From Inonotus obliquus (Eukaryota; Basidiomycota; Agaricomycetes; Hymenochaetales; Hymenochaetaceae), in assembly GCA_032164295.1 (NCBI GenBank), contig JAJHTX010000001.1:2914001-2978000 (forward strand): a DNA stretch of 64,000 nt. Direction: 5' to 3'. Positions 1 to 12,332 of the stretch are shown here, piece by piece. A model generated the notes under the pieces. It was not told the DNA's origin. It ran no database searches and worked only from the letters and a program-made list of their open reading frames with translations. A program made the position numbers and the translations under genes. How positions within the stretch are numbered: the stretch's first letter is position 1; each line of letters opens with the position of its first letter.

Positions 1-1324
1 CCGATAGTCCCGCACATGAAGAATATTCTAAGCCAGAAGACATGAATGACGAGATAATGGAGTGTATGTAGGTCAGACGACTCACAGCCCGAGAACATCA
101 AATCTACTGCGGAGTTTACTCCATGTCATTCCGCTCACCGCGCGATGCGGAACATTTCTCAGAGAGAAGTAGAGCAACAACCACGCTACGGAAGCGATAG
201 GAAGATTGATGAAGACTAGATCACAAATGAGCAGAGTATTGGAGGAAGCACGAAGAGATTCGACGCACATGCCCAGCGCCAGCTCAAGAAGCCACTTGAG
301 TCTATGGAGTGTCTCTAAGAACAAGCAAAGAATCAGGCGAAGTAGACTCACCACTAAAGACACCGCCAAGTAAAGGTCCTTTGTAAGATAAAGGACTAAG
401 TTAATGTTAGACAGGCGGAAGAATGCGAACTAACCAGCTACTGCGGATGCACTCCAAGTCACGCTTAGAGCTTGGGACCACTGTGCTCTTTGATCCTCAC
501 TCACTAGCTCCGCTGTAATGAGCCACACTGAGCTTACTATGCCTCCCCCTCCTACACCTGCGATAGCGCGGAAAATGCAGAGCAATACGTAATTCTTTCT
601 ATAGATTAAGTCACGCAAATTAATTAGATGGCGCAAATTGCTCACCGAGGCAAGGCCGCATAGCAGAGAGCCAATCATGAAAATGGATATGCTGGTATAT
701 AATACAATCTGGGTGGGTATTGTATTATCAGCATATTATGAGCCGACAGCACGAGGCACCTTACCTTCCTTCCCAAAATGTCAGAGAACTGTCCATAAAG
801 AGGTTGCAGCGCAGTTTGGGATACTGCGTATGCGACGCCGACCCATGGATACTGGCTCTGGGTCGCATGGAGATCCGCAATAATTGTCGGCAAACTTGTT
901 GACACGATAGTCTGGAGATAAAATGAGTTGAAGAATAGATGGGTATACCGCACAAAGAAGCACGCACAGCATCCGTAGTTGCGAGGAATAGAGCCAAGGC
1001 TGCCCTGGTAAACGAATAGAGTGTCAGTACGAACATACTGTTCACACCGTATACATACCCAACGTGCGCAACTAGGAGCTGTAGAAAGGATGGAACTTTT
1101 GCGGGAGGTTTGTTTTCAAAAGTGGTGACGTCCTCAACAGAGACTGTACGAGACGAGGAAGGGCTATGGTTCGCAAGAGTACCAGTACTGGAAACTGTAG
1201 AGCATGCATCATGAGTCTGACTGTTCTCTGCAGGGGAGAGTACGGTTGTCGACGGCGGAGGTCTGCTTGAGCTACGCCCAGCAATCGCTGTAGAAGAATA
1301 GCCAGGCATGGAACGACGGATCAA
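1..1324 (-). CDS. MFS transporter, DHA2-like drug:H+ antiporter (partial)
   Basis: The 5' part of a major facilitator superfamily transporter of the plasma or vacuolar membrane; its C-terminal half lies beyond the left edge. The N-terminus from position 1324 is a Ser/Thr-rich cytosolic tail, typical of fungal DHA2 proteins. After splicing, a first membrane segment runs into TIVSTSLPTIIADL (near 880-920), a signature of the 14-TM DHA2 group. It is followed by the TM2-3 loop motif GQFSDILGRK (near 775), a variant of GxLaDrxGrk, then a Gly-rich helix with GVGGGG (near 550) and INLPIASVAWLLLYF (near 180). At least four introns separate these blocks. Family knowledge suggests export of toxic compounds or uptake of a small solute; the substrate cannot be told from sequence. 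No biosynthetic genes lie next to it within the window. Confidence 0.85.
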
Positions 1325-2270
1325 TAATTTGTTCGTAGCGAATTAGGAAGAGAAGTGGAAGCTAGATGCACCTTCACATTCTGAGGCTACAGGAGTACTT
1401 ATACGAACGGAACGGGAGGACCTAGCGGTTGAAGATTTGCTTTGACAAGAACAATCTAATTCGCTACTGGTATTAGCAAGAGATCGGGTGTACCGGACTG
1501 AATGTCTCCTGCCGTGAGGCGAGGATGGATCTCAGAGCGCAGATCATGACGGGGGCGATAAGTTTTAAGCGGTGCATCGGATACTTGAGTGCGAGTTTCA
1601 AGGAGGCCGGGGATCTAAGAGCAGTAAGTGGCGTCTCGGAGGGACGGACCTGCACTAATGAGCGAACGGACGGAAATGAGAGGGAAACAGGCTTGTGTCT
1701 TCCTTTTCAGGGACCCATGAGTTGCATCATGGGAGATGGTAAACCATCAGCATCGGGCAGGAGGAAAAGAGTGGACAACCCCGCCAAGGATTGAAGAACG
1801 AACCACGTGAGCAGTGCCGAAATCTGCTTAAATGACACGTTTTAGTAGGTCCTGGAAACATCATCTTCTCATAAACATGAGGCACGCCTATTCAGCCTAG
1901 CTCAGGGCCAGTTGGGTCCGTATTTCCGACTGCAAGTTTCCCTTCTTCATGCCGTCAGCCATCAATCGCTCAGAAGTCGGTCGCCCACTGCTTCCTCGGC
2001 ATTAAATTGACCTTCTGTAAATAAAATAAATCCATACTGGTTCGTGAGCGTTCGATGCTCTCACAGTAGCTTATAGCCTTCTATTCCTCGTCTAAAATAC
2101 TCATCGATCCTGGTCTACCCGGTAGCGGCCCGACGCAACGGTTCTCTTTCGTCCTGCTCCCCTTTATGGTCATTCGGCATACCTATCCACCGGAGAAAAA
2201 GAAAGGCGGTTGAGAAAAAGTGGCATGGGCGGACCAGACGCGAGAAAGGGACAATGAAGAGACGCGCAGG
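1325..2270. other. intergenic region, MFS 5' side to MDJ1 3' end
   Basis: The open frames here (for example 89 codons at 1525-1794 on the plus strand) have no recognisable domain and an unbiased composition. It presumably holds the MFS promoter and the MDJ1 3' untranslated region. I see no repeat or RNA gene. Confidence 0.5.
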
Positions 2271-4188
2271 TTACAGCCCAACAAGCCCCTTGACCTTCCG
2301 CCAGGCGGTCGAGACCCATCCCTCCTCTCTCCCGCGCCGGTACGGAGTATTTGTGAACGCATGCATACCGTTTGTATTATCTGATGAGGTGTTCTCCGAA
2401 GCAGTACCTTCAGGTCTCTTCGTATTCTTGTTTGACTCGTTGGTGCGACTGGACGAGGATGGGCCAGGCTGTTTGGATGTTCGACCCTCAACGTCGTCGG
2501 CATATGCCTGTAATAACTCCCTCTGGCGCTTCGTCAATGACCTATTTTGGTGCAAGACGGAGTGTAAGGACGATTCATGCTCATACTGTGGTAAAGTGGA
2601 TTAACTCGCCTTGGAAACTGAATCGCAAACGAGACAAAAAGGTCCCCTCTATCACCACCAGAACCATGTAACCTTGGCATTCCACGTCCTTTCAGTACCA
2701 TCTCTTCTCCTTGCTGCGTGCCCGCGGGAACTCTAACGTCAACATCACTTTCCAAAGTAGGTATCCTTACTCTCCCTCCGAGCAGAGCGGTATGCATGGG
2801 TATACGAGCTTCGTGGTGAATATTCATCCCTTGCCGCCGGAACAGTTTCGATGCCGCAACGTTCACGCGCACCAGAAGGTCACCCTTTGGCCCTTTGCCA
2901 GAAGTTGGAGCATCACCTTCATTCGGAACACGAAGCATCATCCCATCTTCCACGCCTATATGCGATAGTTAATAAGTACGTAACGTCTTGATGTGACTAG
3001 ATGCCTACCAGGAGGAATGTTGACCGTCACTGCCTTCCTGATTCTGACTCTGCCGCGACCACTACATTCTCCGCACTGACCACCTCGAGGAACTACCTCT
3101 CCAGATCCTTGACAAGTCCCGCAAGTTGTTTCCATGTGAAAGCCCGCCTGCACTACAAACGTCCGAGATCCTGATCCGCCACACGTCGAACAGGTCATTT
3201 TCTTAATGCCTAGCTTCAGTCCACTGCCAGAACAGGCTCCACAGTCTACGATAGGCATTATCGTAACGGTTTGCTTTGCTCCCTTGGCTGCATCCATGAA
3301 ACTGATCCCGATCCTCGCCTCTAGATCATCCCCACGAATATGGACGTTGGATGCTCGTCCACCTGCCCTTCCTCCAAACGCGCCAAATAACTGTTCAAAC
3401 AGATCCGCTCCAGCACCGCTTGGACCTGCACGAAACGCGGCTCCGAAATCGCGGAAGCCACCAAACCCAGCACCCGCGAACCCGGCGCCCGAAAATGCGT
3501 TTGGATCAAAGCCTGGCTGCTGCGATGCTGCTCCATATTGGTCGTAAGCAGCACGTTTCCCTTCGTCACTGAGGGTCTACAATACTACCGTTTCAGACTG
3601 AACTTGAGCTCTTGGTTATTGATATTACATACGTCATATGCAGCTTGGATCTCAACAAATTTCTCCTGGGCATCTTTTTCCTTGTTCGTATCTGGATGGT
3701 ATTTCCTTGCAAGCTAACCAACACAACCATAAATCCGACTCGTATAGCAGATCAAGAGTGACGTACCGAATAGTATACCTTTTTAATATCAGCAAGAGCC
3801 GCATCCTTTTGCACGCCAAGTACTTGGTACGGGTCTTTGTGTGCATGGACTGAAGAAGACGTATGAAAACCTCGCCTGAGCTGAATCATTTGATTATCAG
3901 GACAACCTCGCTAGACCACAAGCGTAGGTGCATGCTTACCCGTCTTGGACGCGCCCGAAGCTTGTCATCCGTTGCCCATAGCAATCCTCTTCGTTCTCTC
4001 AAATCTCTGACAAAATTTGAAGTAGTTGTAGTCAATGACCTGGACGAGCAAACACATCTTGGTGAATAGGAAGAGTTCAGGGTAAAGGCTAGAAGCGTCT
4101 TTCGCGCAGCCAAGTGCGATGACATGGTGAACAACAAGCAAGCTAGTCGCGGCACTGTGAAGGACGAGCAGGACGAGGACGGAAACAC
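2271..4188 (-). CDS. MDJ1: mitochondrial DnaJ (type I Hsp40) co-chaperone, Mdj1-like
   Basis: Co-chaperone of matrix Hsp70. It stimulates the ATPase and binds unfolded proteins during folding and import. Upstream of the J-domain is a basic, Ser/Arg-rich leader ending in RRGFHTSSS (near 3875), a typical matrix presequence. The J-domain follows: KDPYQVLGVQKDAALADIKK (near 3800-3840), an intron, then LARKYHPDTNKEKDA with the HPD motif (near 3700). A Gly/Phe-rich linker (FSGAGFAGAGFGGF, near 3480) leads to four zinc repeats: CGACSGSG, CSTCGGSG, CGTCQGSG and CGECSGRG (3040-3240). The C-terminal substrate-binding domain ends near 2550, and a divergent hydrophilic tail runs to the stop at 2271. The start is uncertain: 4188 is the first in-frame ATG and one near 4125 is equally possible. 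A bacterial or cytosolic type I DnaJ would lack this leader. Confidence 0.9.
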
Positions 4189-5999
4189 GTAGAATCGAAT
4201 GCGAATGAATTTGTCAGATGATTACTAATAAAAATCACGTGGAGCTATGTCTATACATAGAAATACTTGAAAACCTTCTGGTTGTAACCATTGTTTGTTC
4301 AACCACACGACGACTTTTCCTGCTGCAGCGTTTGACGTCCAGGGTAACTCCACTGTGCTTATTGATGCTACGCTTGTGCTATCGAAGTGAACTCATCTCG
4401 TTTCCGTTGCCAAAAATGTGAATCATGTCTTGGCAGCTAAAAGGCTTCTCAGTGTACAAGTCCTCGGAAAACATCTGGCCCACTATTCTTCATCTATGAC
4501 TTGATGGTTGACACTCACTTTTCCAACGCTACAGAGGCCAGCCATCTACCTGGTGCTATGTAGACCAGTAGATCATCTTAATGCGGGTAGGACATGGACG
4601 ACTTCTCAAGTTCCCCCGAACTAGGACAAACGTGTTAGTCTTATAACAACACCTCAGTATGTTCCGCGCAGGATGCCAATAGGAATCACTCCCGTGCCTA
4701 CGGATGTGAAACGAGGCACTATCCTGTTCTCGAGTTCTCTCGTTGACAATTGGCTGGTTCTACTGATTCACTCGATCATAGCCCTGTTCCATTACAGATT
4801 GTCATGATGCTCATTCGGTTGAGCTTCGATTTGAAGACCTGTTGACTCATGTGCTCAGATTTCTTGCACGCAAGCTGGAGAAGTAGGGGAAACCATGTGA
4901 GCATGACCATCAGGAAACTCAGAGGAGGAGAAGCGCAAGCAAAAGGCATACTTGTCGGACTCGAAGAGTTTGCTGTGATTCCTGTCCTGGGTGGGAATGT
5001 ACACTGATGACTCCCGAAAACTGATTGGCTATTGAGCCGAAGTTCAACAAGCTTCTCGAGAATACAGCTATTGGAGCCCGCCAACCGGGTAAGTCATAAG
5101 ACTTAATGACAACCGGATTCTACATGCACGTAAACAGTTAATCTCGGCTACACATGTTCCGAAAAAACCGAAGGATATCATTGTCTGAAGGGCAGGTATG
5201 CAATACTTGATAGTTTCTTACTAAATCTCATAGCGAATCTAAATCTCATGCGCAGCTAATGATGTATGCTCAAAAGGACTTAGAACGCATTTGAAATTTG
5301 ACGTCGGATCGGAATCGATGCCTTCAGTACAGCGTTAGCCTGGCAATACCGGGGATCTTATGCCTTGGTATGTGTGTTTCTTCTCATAACCACTGTGCCT
5401 CAAGTCATGGGCTGTGCTTGGTGTACATCTCGACTAACAACTTTGGGTTTCATTAAGGTAACAATCTTGTTTCAGGACTTCTCACCGGCTCTTGATGAGA
5501 TTTTCCAATGTGCTCGGATATTTGGCGCTCAGGTTTGCATTACAAGATAATGCAACCTAGGTCAGGAACGTATACGGGACTTCTGTTTCAGGGTACTCCA
5601 AAACTTGCTCCATCAGGATAAACAAGATAGAGGAACGACCACGAATACACGTTTATTCATCACTCAATCGCAGAACTCCTAGCGGATTTCTATACGTTGC
5701 TTCGAGATTTGAATTCAGAAGAACAAGGGCAGTGAACTTTAGCCAATCCTGACGATCCACTCCGAAAATCGACCGTGATAGTGATGTCGATTTTGGGCAC
5801 GGTTGCAATTATCTTTTATCTGTGTTTCGAGATTGGCTCTAAGGTCTTAGGTGACGACCAATTAGGATCGACCCTTCCTAAAAGATCACAACGGACAACG
5901 GAACTAAAAAAAGACGACGCACCTTGAGCTTCATCACGCAAAGTCTGCAGCCGTCGTATAGAACATCTGTTCCTCAGATACTTATCGGCGAATTAGAGC
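4189..5999. other. gene-poor region, possibly decayed coding sequence
   Basis: No intact gene could be assembled over 1.8 kb. Short protein-like stretches occur on the plus strand, such as MPIGITPVPTDVKRGTILF (near 4670-4730) and LISATHVPKKPKDIIV followed at once by a stop (near 5145-5195), plus a 61-codon open frame at 5365-5550. They are interrupted by stops and lack clean splice sites to join them. A decayed gene or an unusual non-coding transcript are both possible. I do not recognise a family. Confidence 0.3.
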
Positions 6000-6714
6000 A
6001 TGCCTCATGCAAACAAGTCCAGTCATGCGCCATCTCGCTGGCCCTCCGATGTGGAGTATCTCCGTGCCATGTCCTACCCGTCCTCATTAGACCCTACTGC
6101 GTTTCAACACATCAAAGGAAATCGTACTGCTGCTCAATGCTTTGCCAAACCCTACGTTGCTATTCGTCGGATTGAAGACAGCACGCATCCGGCAAATGGT
6201 CAGATGGGCCTTTTTGCGGCTAAGAAGATCCCTCCTCGCACGCACATAATCGATTACTTTGGAGAAGTTCACACTGATGAGCGACCAAACTCCGATTATG
6301 ATCTATCTCTATACCGTACTCATGGCGATGATGGAACTCTCATAAACATCGGAGTAAGCTCATCCAATCATCATAAGCGCAGCGATCCAGTCTAGGTGAA
6401 CCTTTGCAATTTAAACAAATCAACACGGAAGATCGATGCACAGCATATGGGGAACGAAGCAGTATGTATTCAATTCGCAGGGCGCTTGCCTGCTTTCCTC
6501 CATTTTCTGTATTGAATACCTTTAATAGCGTTTCATCAACGATTATCGTGGCATCAGAACCCGACCAAATGCTTTCTTTAAGGAGAGAAGGACAGAAGAG
6601 GGCGAATTACGGATGAGCGTGTGGAGTGGAGATTCGGAAGCAATCAAGAGAGGTGATGAAATCTTGGTTTCATACGGTAAAACATGGTGGCAAGCGAGGC
6701 CGCGCCAGAAGTAA
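6000..6714 (+). CDS. SET-domain protein (putative lysine methyltransferase)
   Basis: A small protein made mostly of a SET domain, the S-adenosylmethionine-dependent lysine methyltransferase fold. Visible blocks are GQMGLFAAKKIPPRTHIIDYFGEV (written in part: GLFAAKK then IDYFGEV, 6200-6265), the pseudoknot segment MGNEARFINDYRGI (spanning the exon 6432-6461 and the next exon from about 6529), and the C-terminal DEILVSYGKTWW with the conserved tyrosine (near 6655-6690). Two introns flank a 30-nt exon at 6432-6461. The usual NHS of the pseudoknot is N-D-Y, and no post-SET cysteines follow; both are seen in a fungal group of short SET proteins. Whether the substrate is a histone or another protein cannot be inferred. 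The start at 6000 gives the longest frame; an ATG at 6069 is an alternative. Confidence 0.8.
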
Positions 6715-6925
6715 CTGTGAGCTTTGTTCCGTCTTTACGTATCCGCCGGTACCAAACATGCCCTGTACTAAAACCAGTCAACTCGATAATTAATTGAAGT
6801 GTGTATACAGCAGCAACGTTCAGTCAAACAAAGTTCCAAAGAAAGCTACAGTACAAGCTCGTGTAGTTAGTACGGAGCGGCGAAGCATTATCAGGATAAT
6901 CCAGAAAGCTGAGAAGTCATGCAAG

Positions 6926-8357
<1,432 letters not shown>

Positions 8358-9210
8358 ACTTGTTGTGAGGATGGTACAAGTACACTGCCAGTACCTTTGC
8401 CCGCTGAGGACGACTGATGGGGACACGCTCGAATCACGGGTTATGGTCCCAACTAGGAAATTTCACGCTTACGTACTCATATACCCAGTCTCTTCTCATT
8501 TGACAAGATCAACTTTGTTCGCGTTCGACATAACTAACCATCACTCTCCTAATGCCTCAGGCCACGGATGTGAGCCTATTTCGAAGAACGTAGCTTATAC
8601 CTGCCGTGCATCAACAGCTGAAGGCTGAGGATACTTTATTTGGTCTGCCAGCTCACCTAGGTTTCTGACATGCGACGAGAATAAGTACACAAAGCACCTG
8701 TATTTTCCGTGCTATTTTCGAGGTCTTTGACCTTGTGTCTGCACAAGTACTCTTGCCACGTCAGATGGAAGCGCGAGCAAAGCTGGCTCAAATTGATGGT
8801 CGTATGAATATTGTCTGGTAATACATATATCCGCTTATTTTTGATTCTGCCAGCAAAGCAAAGCGCTTCTTAGCTATCGTAACATGTGAAAGGAGGTGCT
8901 TAGCGGCCCTTGGGTACTCCCTCCACTGCCCAGTGGAGGCAAAGCACACTGCGCCGCCACCCGACAGCTCGCGTATCTCTTCTGCTACCACCAGGCTTGA
9001 GGATCCCGTAAGCCTCAAAATTCTCAAGGCCCCGGCTTGGCCCAGTCTCTTGGTCGTACAGCGCATTCTTCATATCCAACATTCGAAATGGTCACCGGTT
9101 AGAACGGTGATACGTTGCATGTCTCCTAAACTCGAATTCAGGATACATATAATGGTCTAGTAGTCTTCTGTCTCTTCCATCGGTAGCAGACTTTGCTCCT
9201 GCCAAAAGCA
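8358..9210. other. intergenic region between CKA1 and the chitinase gene
   Basis: The two genes are divergent, so both promoters should lie here. Minus-strand frames of 60 and 92 codons (8788-9082) have no recognisable domain. I find no convincing gene. Confidence 0.45.
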
Positions 9211-11575
9211 ATGCGCTTTCTAGCCGTCTTGGATCGCTTCCTGTACCTCACGCTTCCTGCCATTGGCGTTAGTCAAGTTGTAAAAGCGTTCGATAATTCA
9301 CGCTTTGATAATGTACGTCAACTTCATTTGTCTCCATAAGCCACGCTAATATGCCTTCGCTAGCTTGCTGTGTACGTACGCTTGAGCTGGTCATTTTTAA
9401 GACTCACCTGTATCTCAACCTTTGTTCAGGTATTGGGGACAGAATTCTTTCGGTGCAGCTAATCCGAATGACCCCGCAAACTGGCAAAAGCGCCTGTCAG
9501 CCTACTGCGGTGACGACAGTGCTATAGATGTATTCCCTGTAGCGTTTTTGAACGTCTTCTTTGGAACTGGCGGAGTACCTTCGATCAACTTAGCGAATGT
9601 GAGGCAGCACTTTCAATCGACCTTATATACCCAACTCAACACCCGTCCAGACCTGCAATCCGATAGATAATTCTACTTTCCCCGGTACACAGCTCGCAGA
9701 TTGTTCCGCTCTGGCCAGCGATATACAGTTGTGTCAGTCGAAAGGCAAAATTGTCACTCTTAGCTTGGGTGGTGCAACCGGTGCTGTTGGTTTTAGTTCC
9801 GATAGTCAGGCTGAGACTTTCGCCGATACTGTTTGGAACCTATTCTTGGGCGGTAGCAGCGACACGCGTCCTTTTGGTGACGCCGTCTTGGACGGGTAAG
9901 CACCCGCTTCCGCGGTAGTTGAAGTTCGTCACTTACAATTCCGGTCAGAGTGGACCTTGATATCGAAGGCGGAGGCTCTGCTTCGTACGCGGCCTTCGTG
10001 AATCGTATCCGTTCGCATGCAAGCGGTGCTAACAAGAGGTACTTCCCTTCCGTATAAAACGTCGATAGCGCTTTAATCCTTATCGTCGCAGATACTTCAT
10101 CACAGCGGCTCCACAGTGTCCCTTCCCTGATGCCGCACTCGGACAAGTTCTAAACTCAGCCGAATTTGATGCCGTATATGTCCAGTTCTGTGAGAACTCT
10201 CCGAATCGTGATATAATTTCCCGGGTTTACTAAGAGACTTGATTTTAGACAACAATGTTTGTGGCTTGAACCATTTCGATGAAGCGCAGAACTGGAACTT
10301 TGGTTTATGGTAAGTAACCCAAAAAGTTGTCCGCATCATCCTTCCAGTGACCAACTTTCTTAACAAGGGATAACTGGGCTAGAACTATCAGCCCGAATCC
10401 GAATGCAAAGGTCTACATTGGCGCTCCTGCATCAAGCACCGCAGCAGGACAGGGATTCGTTTCTATAGATACTCTCGCCTCCATTGCTACTCAAATGCGG
10501 AAAAGTTTCCCATCCTTTGGTGGTGTTATGCTTTGGGACACTTCTCAAGCCGTTGGTGGGTGATTCGCAGTGTATGCTCGCTACCTTTAAGTAATTATCG
10601 TATTTTAAGCAAATAATCGCTTTGATGCGGCGATCAAGTCCGCTTTGACAGAAGCTGGAGGAACTGGGTTTACTTTCCCTCCCTGCTCCGAACCCGAGTT
10701 TGCCCCGGGAACATCCTATACTGGTGGCTCCAGAGTCTCATTCAACGGGTATGTTGCATCTGAACTGGTCACTGATCTTAACGGCGTCTAAACTAACTGT
10801 GGTATTTAGGTACATCTGGCAGGCGAAGTTCTTTGCTTCCAACACGCCAGCTAACGATCCTAACAATGAATGGAGTGCAAGTAAGTCTTTTATTTGGTCC
10901 ACTAAGCACGCCGGTTTCTCAGTTTCGGTGCAGTTAGCGCTTGTCAAGGAGATGGTGGTTCCAGTGTTCCTGCACCAACGTCCACCGCGTCAACATCTGC
11001 TGCACCAACATCCACGGCACCTACAACCACGGCACCAACGACCACGGCACCAACTGAATCATCAACGGTAACCGCCACTACACCAGCAAGCTCAACTGTA
11101 GCTACATCACCTACAAGTTCAAGTACACAAGCTCCATCACCTGGAGTTGATTGTTCCGGAGTGCCAGCTTGGACAAATAATGTCGCATACACGGCAGGTC
11201 AACAAGTTGTATCCGAGTCAGTCTTTTATCTTCACATATATGGTTTTCCTGGAGCCTCCGGATCTAATTGACTATGCCCTTGCCTCTTGAATATGCAGTG
11301 GTCATTTATGGACGGCTAATTGGTGGTCTTTCGGGAACCCTCCAAAAGGTACGTCTCTTCTCCATCCTCTCCCCTTCTGATACTGATGGGTGATGGGTTA
11401 TGTTACGACTATAGCAATCAACGGCGACTGGACAGATAATGGAGCGTGCGCTTCTACATCAAGTCGAGTAGTTAGGAGCGCTCCAGCGAATCCTAACCCT
11501 GCTCCCGCTTCGGTACCAGTTGCTCAGAACGAGAATGAGGATAGACGTGCGAGGTCTCGGATCTTCCGATTCTGA
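9211..11575 (+). CDS. secreted GH18 endochitinase (class III type) with chitin-binding modules
   Basis: Extracellular enzyme that hydrolyses beta-1,4 bonds of chitin. The first exon (9211-9312) encodes a signal peptide-like segment, [20 protein letters not shown]. The GH18 barrel begins [15 protein letters not shown], with LAV encoded by an 8-nt exon at 9364-9371. Key GH18 motifs are [11 protein letters not shown] (near 9770) and the catalytic [10 protein letters not shown] across an intron (near 9890-9970), where the final E is the proton donor. YVQFYNN (near 10180-10250) and [12 protein letters not shown] (near 10520) complete the barrel. A first CBM5/12-like module surrounds [13 protein letters not shown] (near 10810). 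A Ser/Thr/Pro linker (10960-11140), probably O-glycosylated, follows, and then a second module around [14 protein letters not shown] (near 11300). The protein ends RARSRIFRF. It probably works in cell wall remodelling or in nutrition on fungal or arthropod chitin. Confidence 0.92.
9364..9371 (+). other. 8-nt internal microexon of the chitinase gene
   Basis: Eight coding bases (CTTGCTGT) lie between a 51-nt intron (9313-9363, GTACGT..TAG) and a 58-nt intron (9372-9429, GTACGT..CAG). Including them is the only joining I found that keeps the frame and gives the family motif LAVYWGQ. Confidence 0.75.
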
Positions 11576-12332
11576 TGCTTGATGCCAGATAGACTCGAGA
11601 CTCGGAAGCAGGGAGTTATAATATAGATATTTGTTTTTGTCTTGATTACTTATATACCTCGTGTTATCTGAATGGATTGATTTAGAAGGTACTTCTCATC
11701 TGGTTCGTACGTGTGGGAAAGAGCCATTAATAGTTTTAGTGTTGTTTGGCGTACTTTTACACTAGGGTGTCTTTGTGATGAGCTTTAGATGGAAGAGGCC
11801 TAGTATATTACAAAGATAAAAGAAGGAGGGGATAATTCTGTTTCCTGCCAGTGCATCTCTGTGGGTCAGAAGCGGCAGGGAGAAGCGAGAAACGTCTTCA
11901 CGATCACGATAGGGAGTGAGCGGAGGTGGTGGTGCGACTCGTTGGTAACATCGAGCTTGGAACCGACGCTGCGATGAGAGTAGACGACTCGATGACATAT
12001 GTGCCGATGCCGATGTCGATGCCGACGCCGATGAAATCAAGAAATGTAATTACACCAGTCTGCATCGTAAAAGAAGATAGATAGATAATGACAAAAGTCA
12101 GTCTTCGGCTATCCTGATTCCTGATTCCTGACCCTTCCCTTCGTTTATTTAGTACTCGAAGCAAAATATCGGGGTAATCAACGGAAGGTTTCCCTAGGCC
12201 TCTCGATTCCTTCTGCCAGTGGGTGGATTAATCGTTAGGATTCTGATTCTCCGATATCCAGAATCCGCACTAGACACTAGTACTCTTATCCCCGTTCACG
12301 TCTAACGACCAATATCATGCGCTTGTAAGACG
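11576..12332. other. intergenic region, convergent 3' ends
   Basis: The chitinase gene and the exonuclease gene converge here, so the region should hold two 3' untranslated regions. Open frames at 11762-12164 (minus) are low-complexity and not protein-like. No repeats stand out apart from a short GATA run near 12074. Confidence 0.4.

Noticed and set aside
8788..9082. Minus-strand frames with FEAYGILKPGG
   Set aside because: Read briefly as a small gene, but there is no supported start, splice site or family match.
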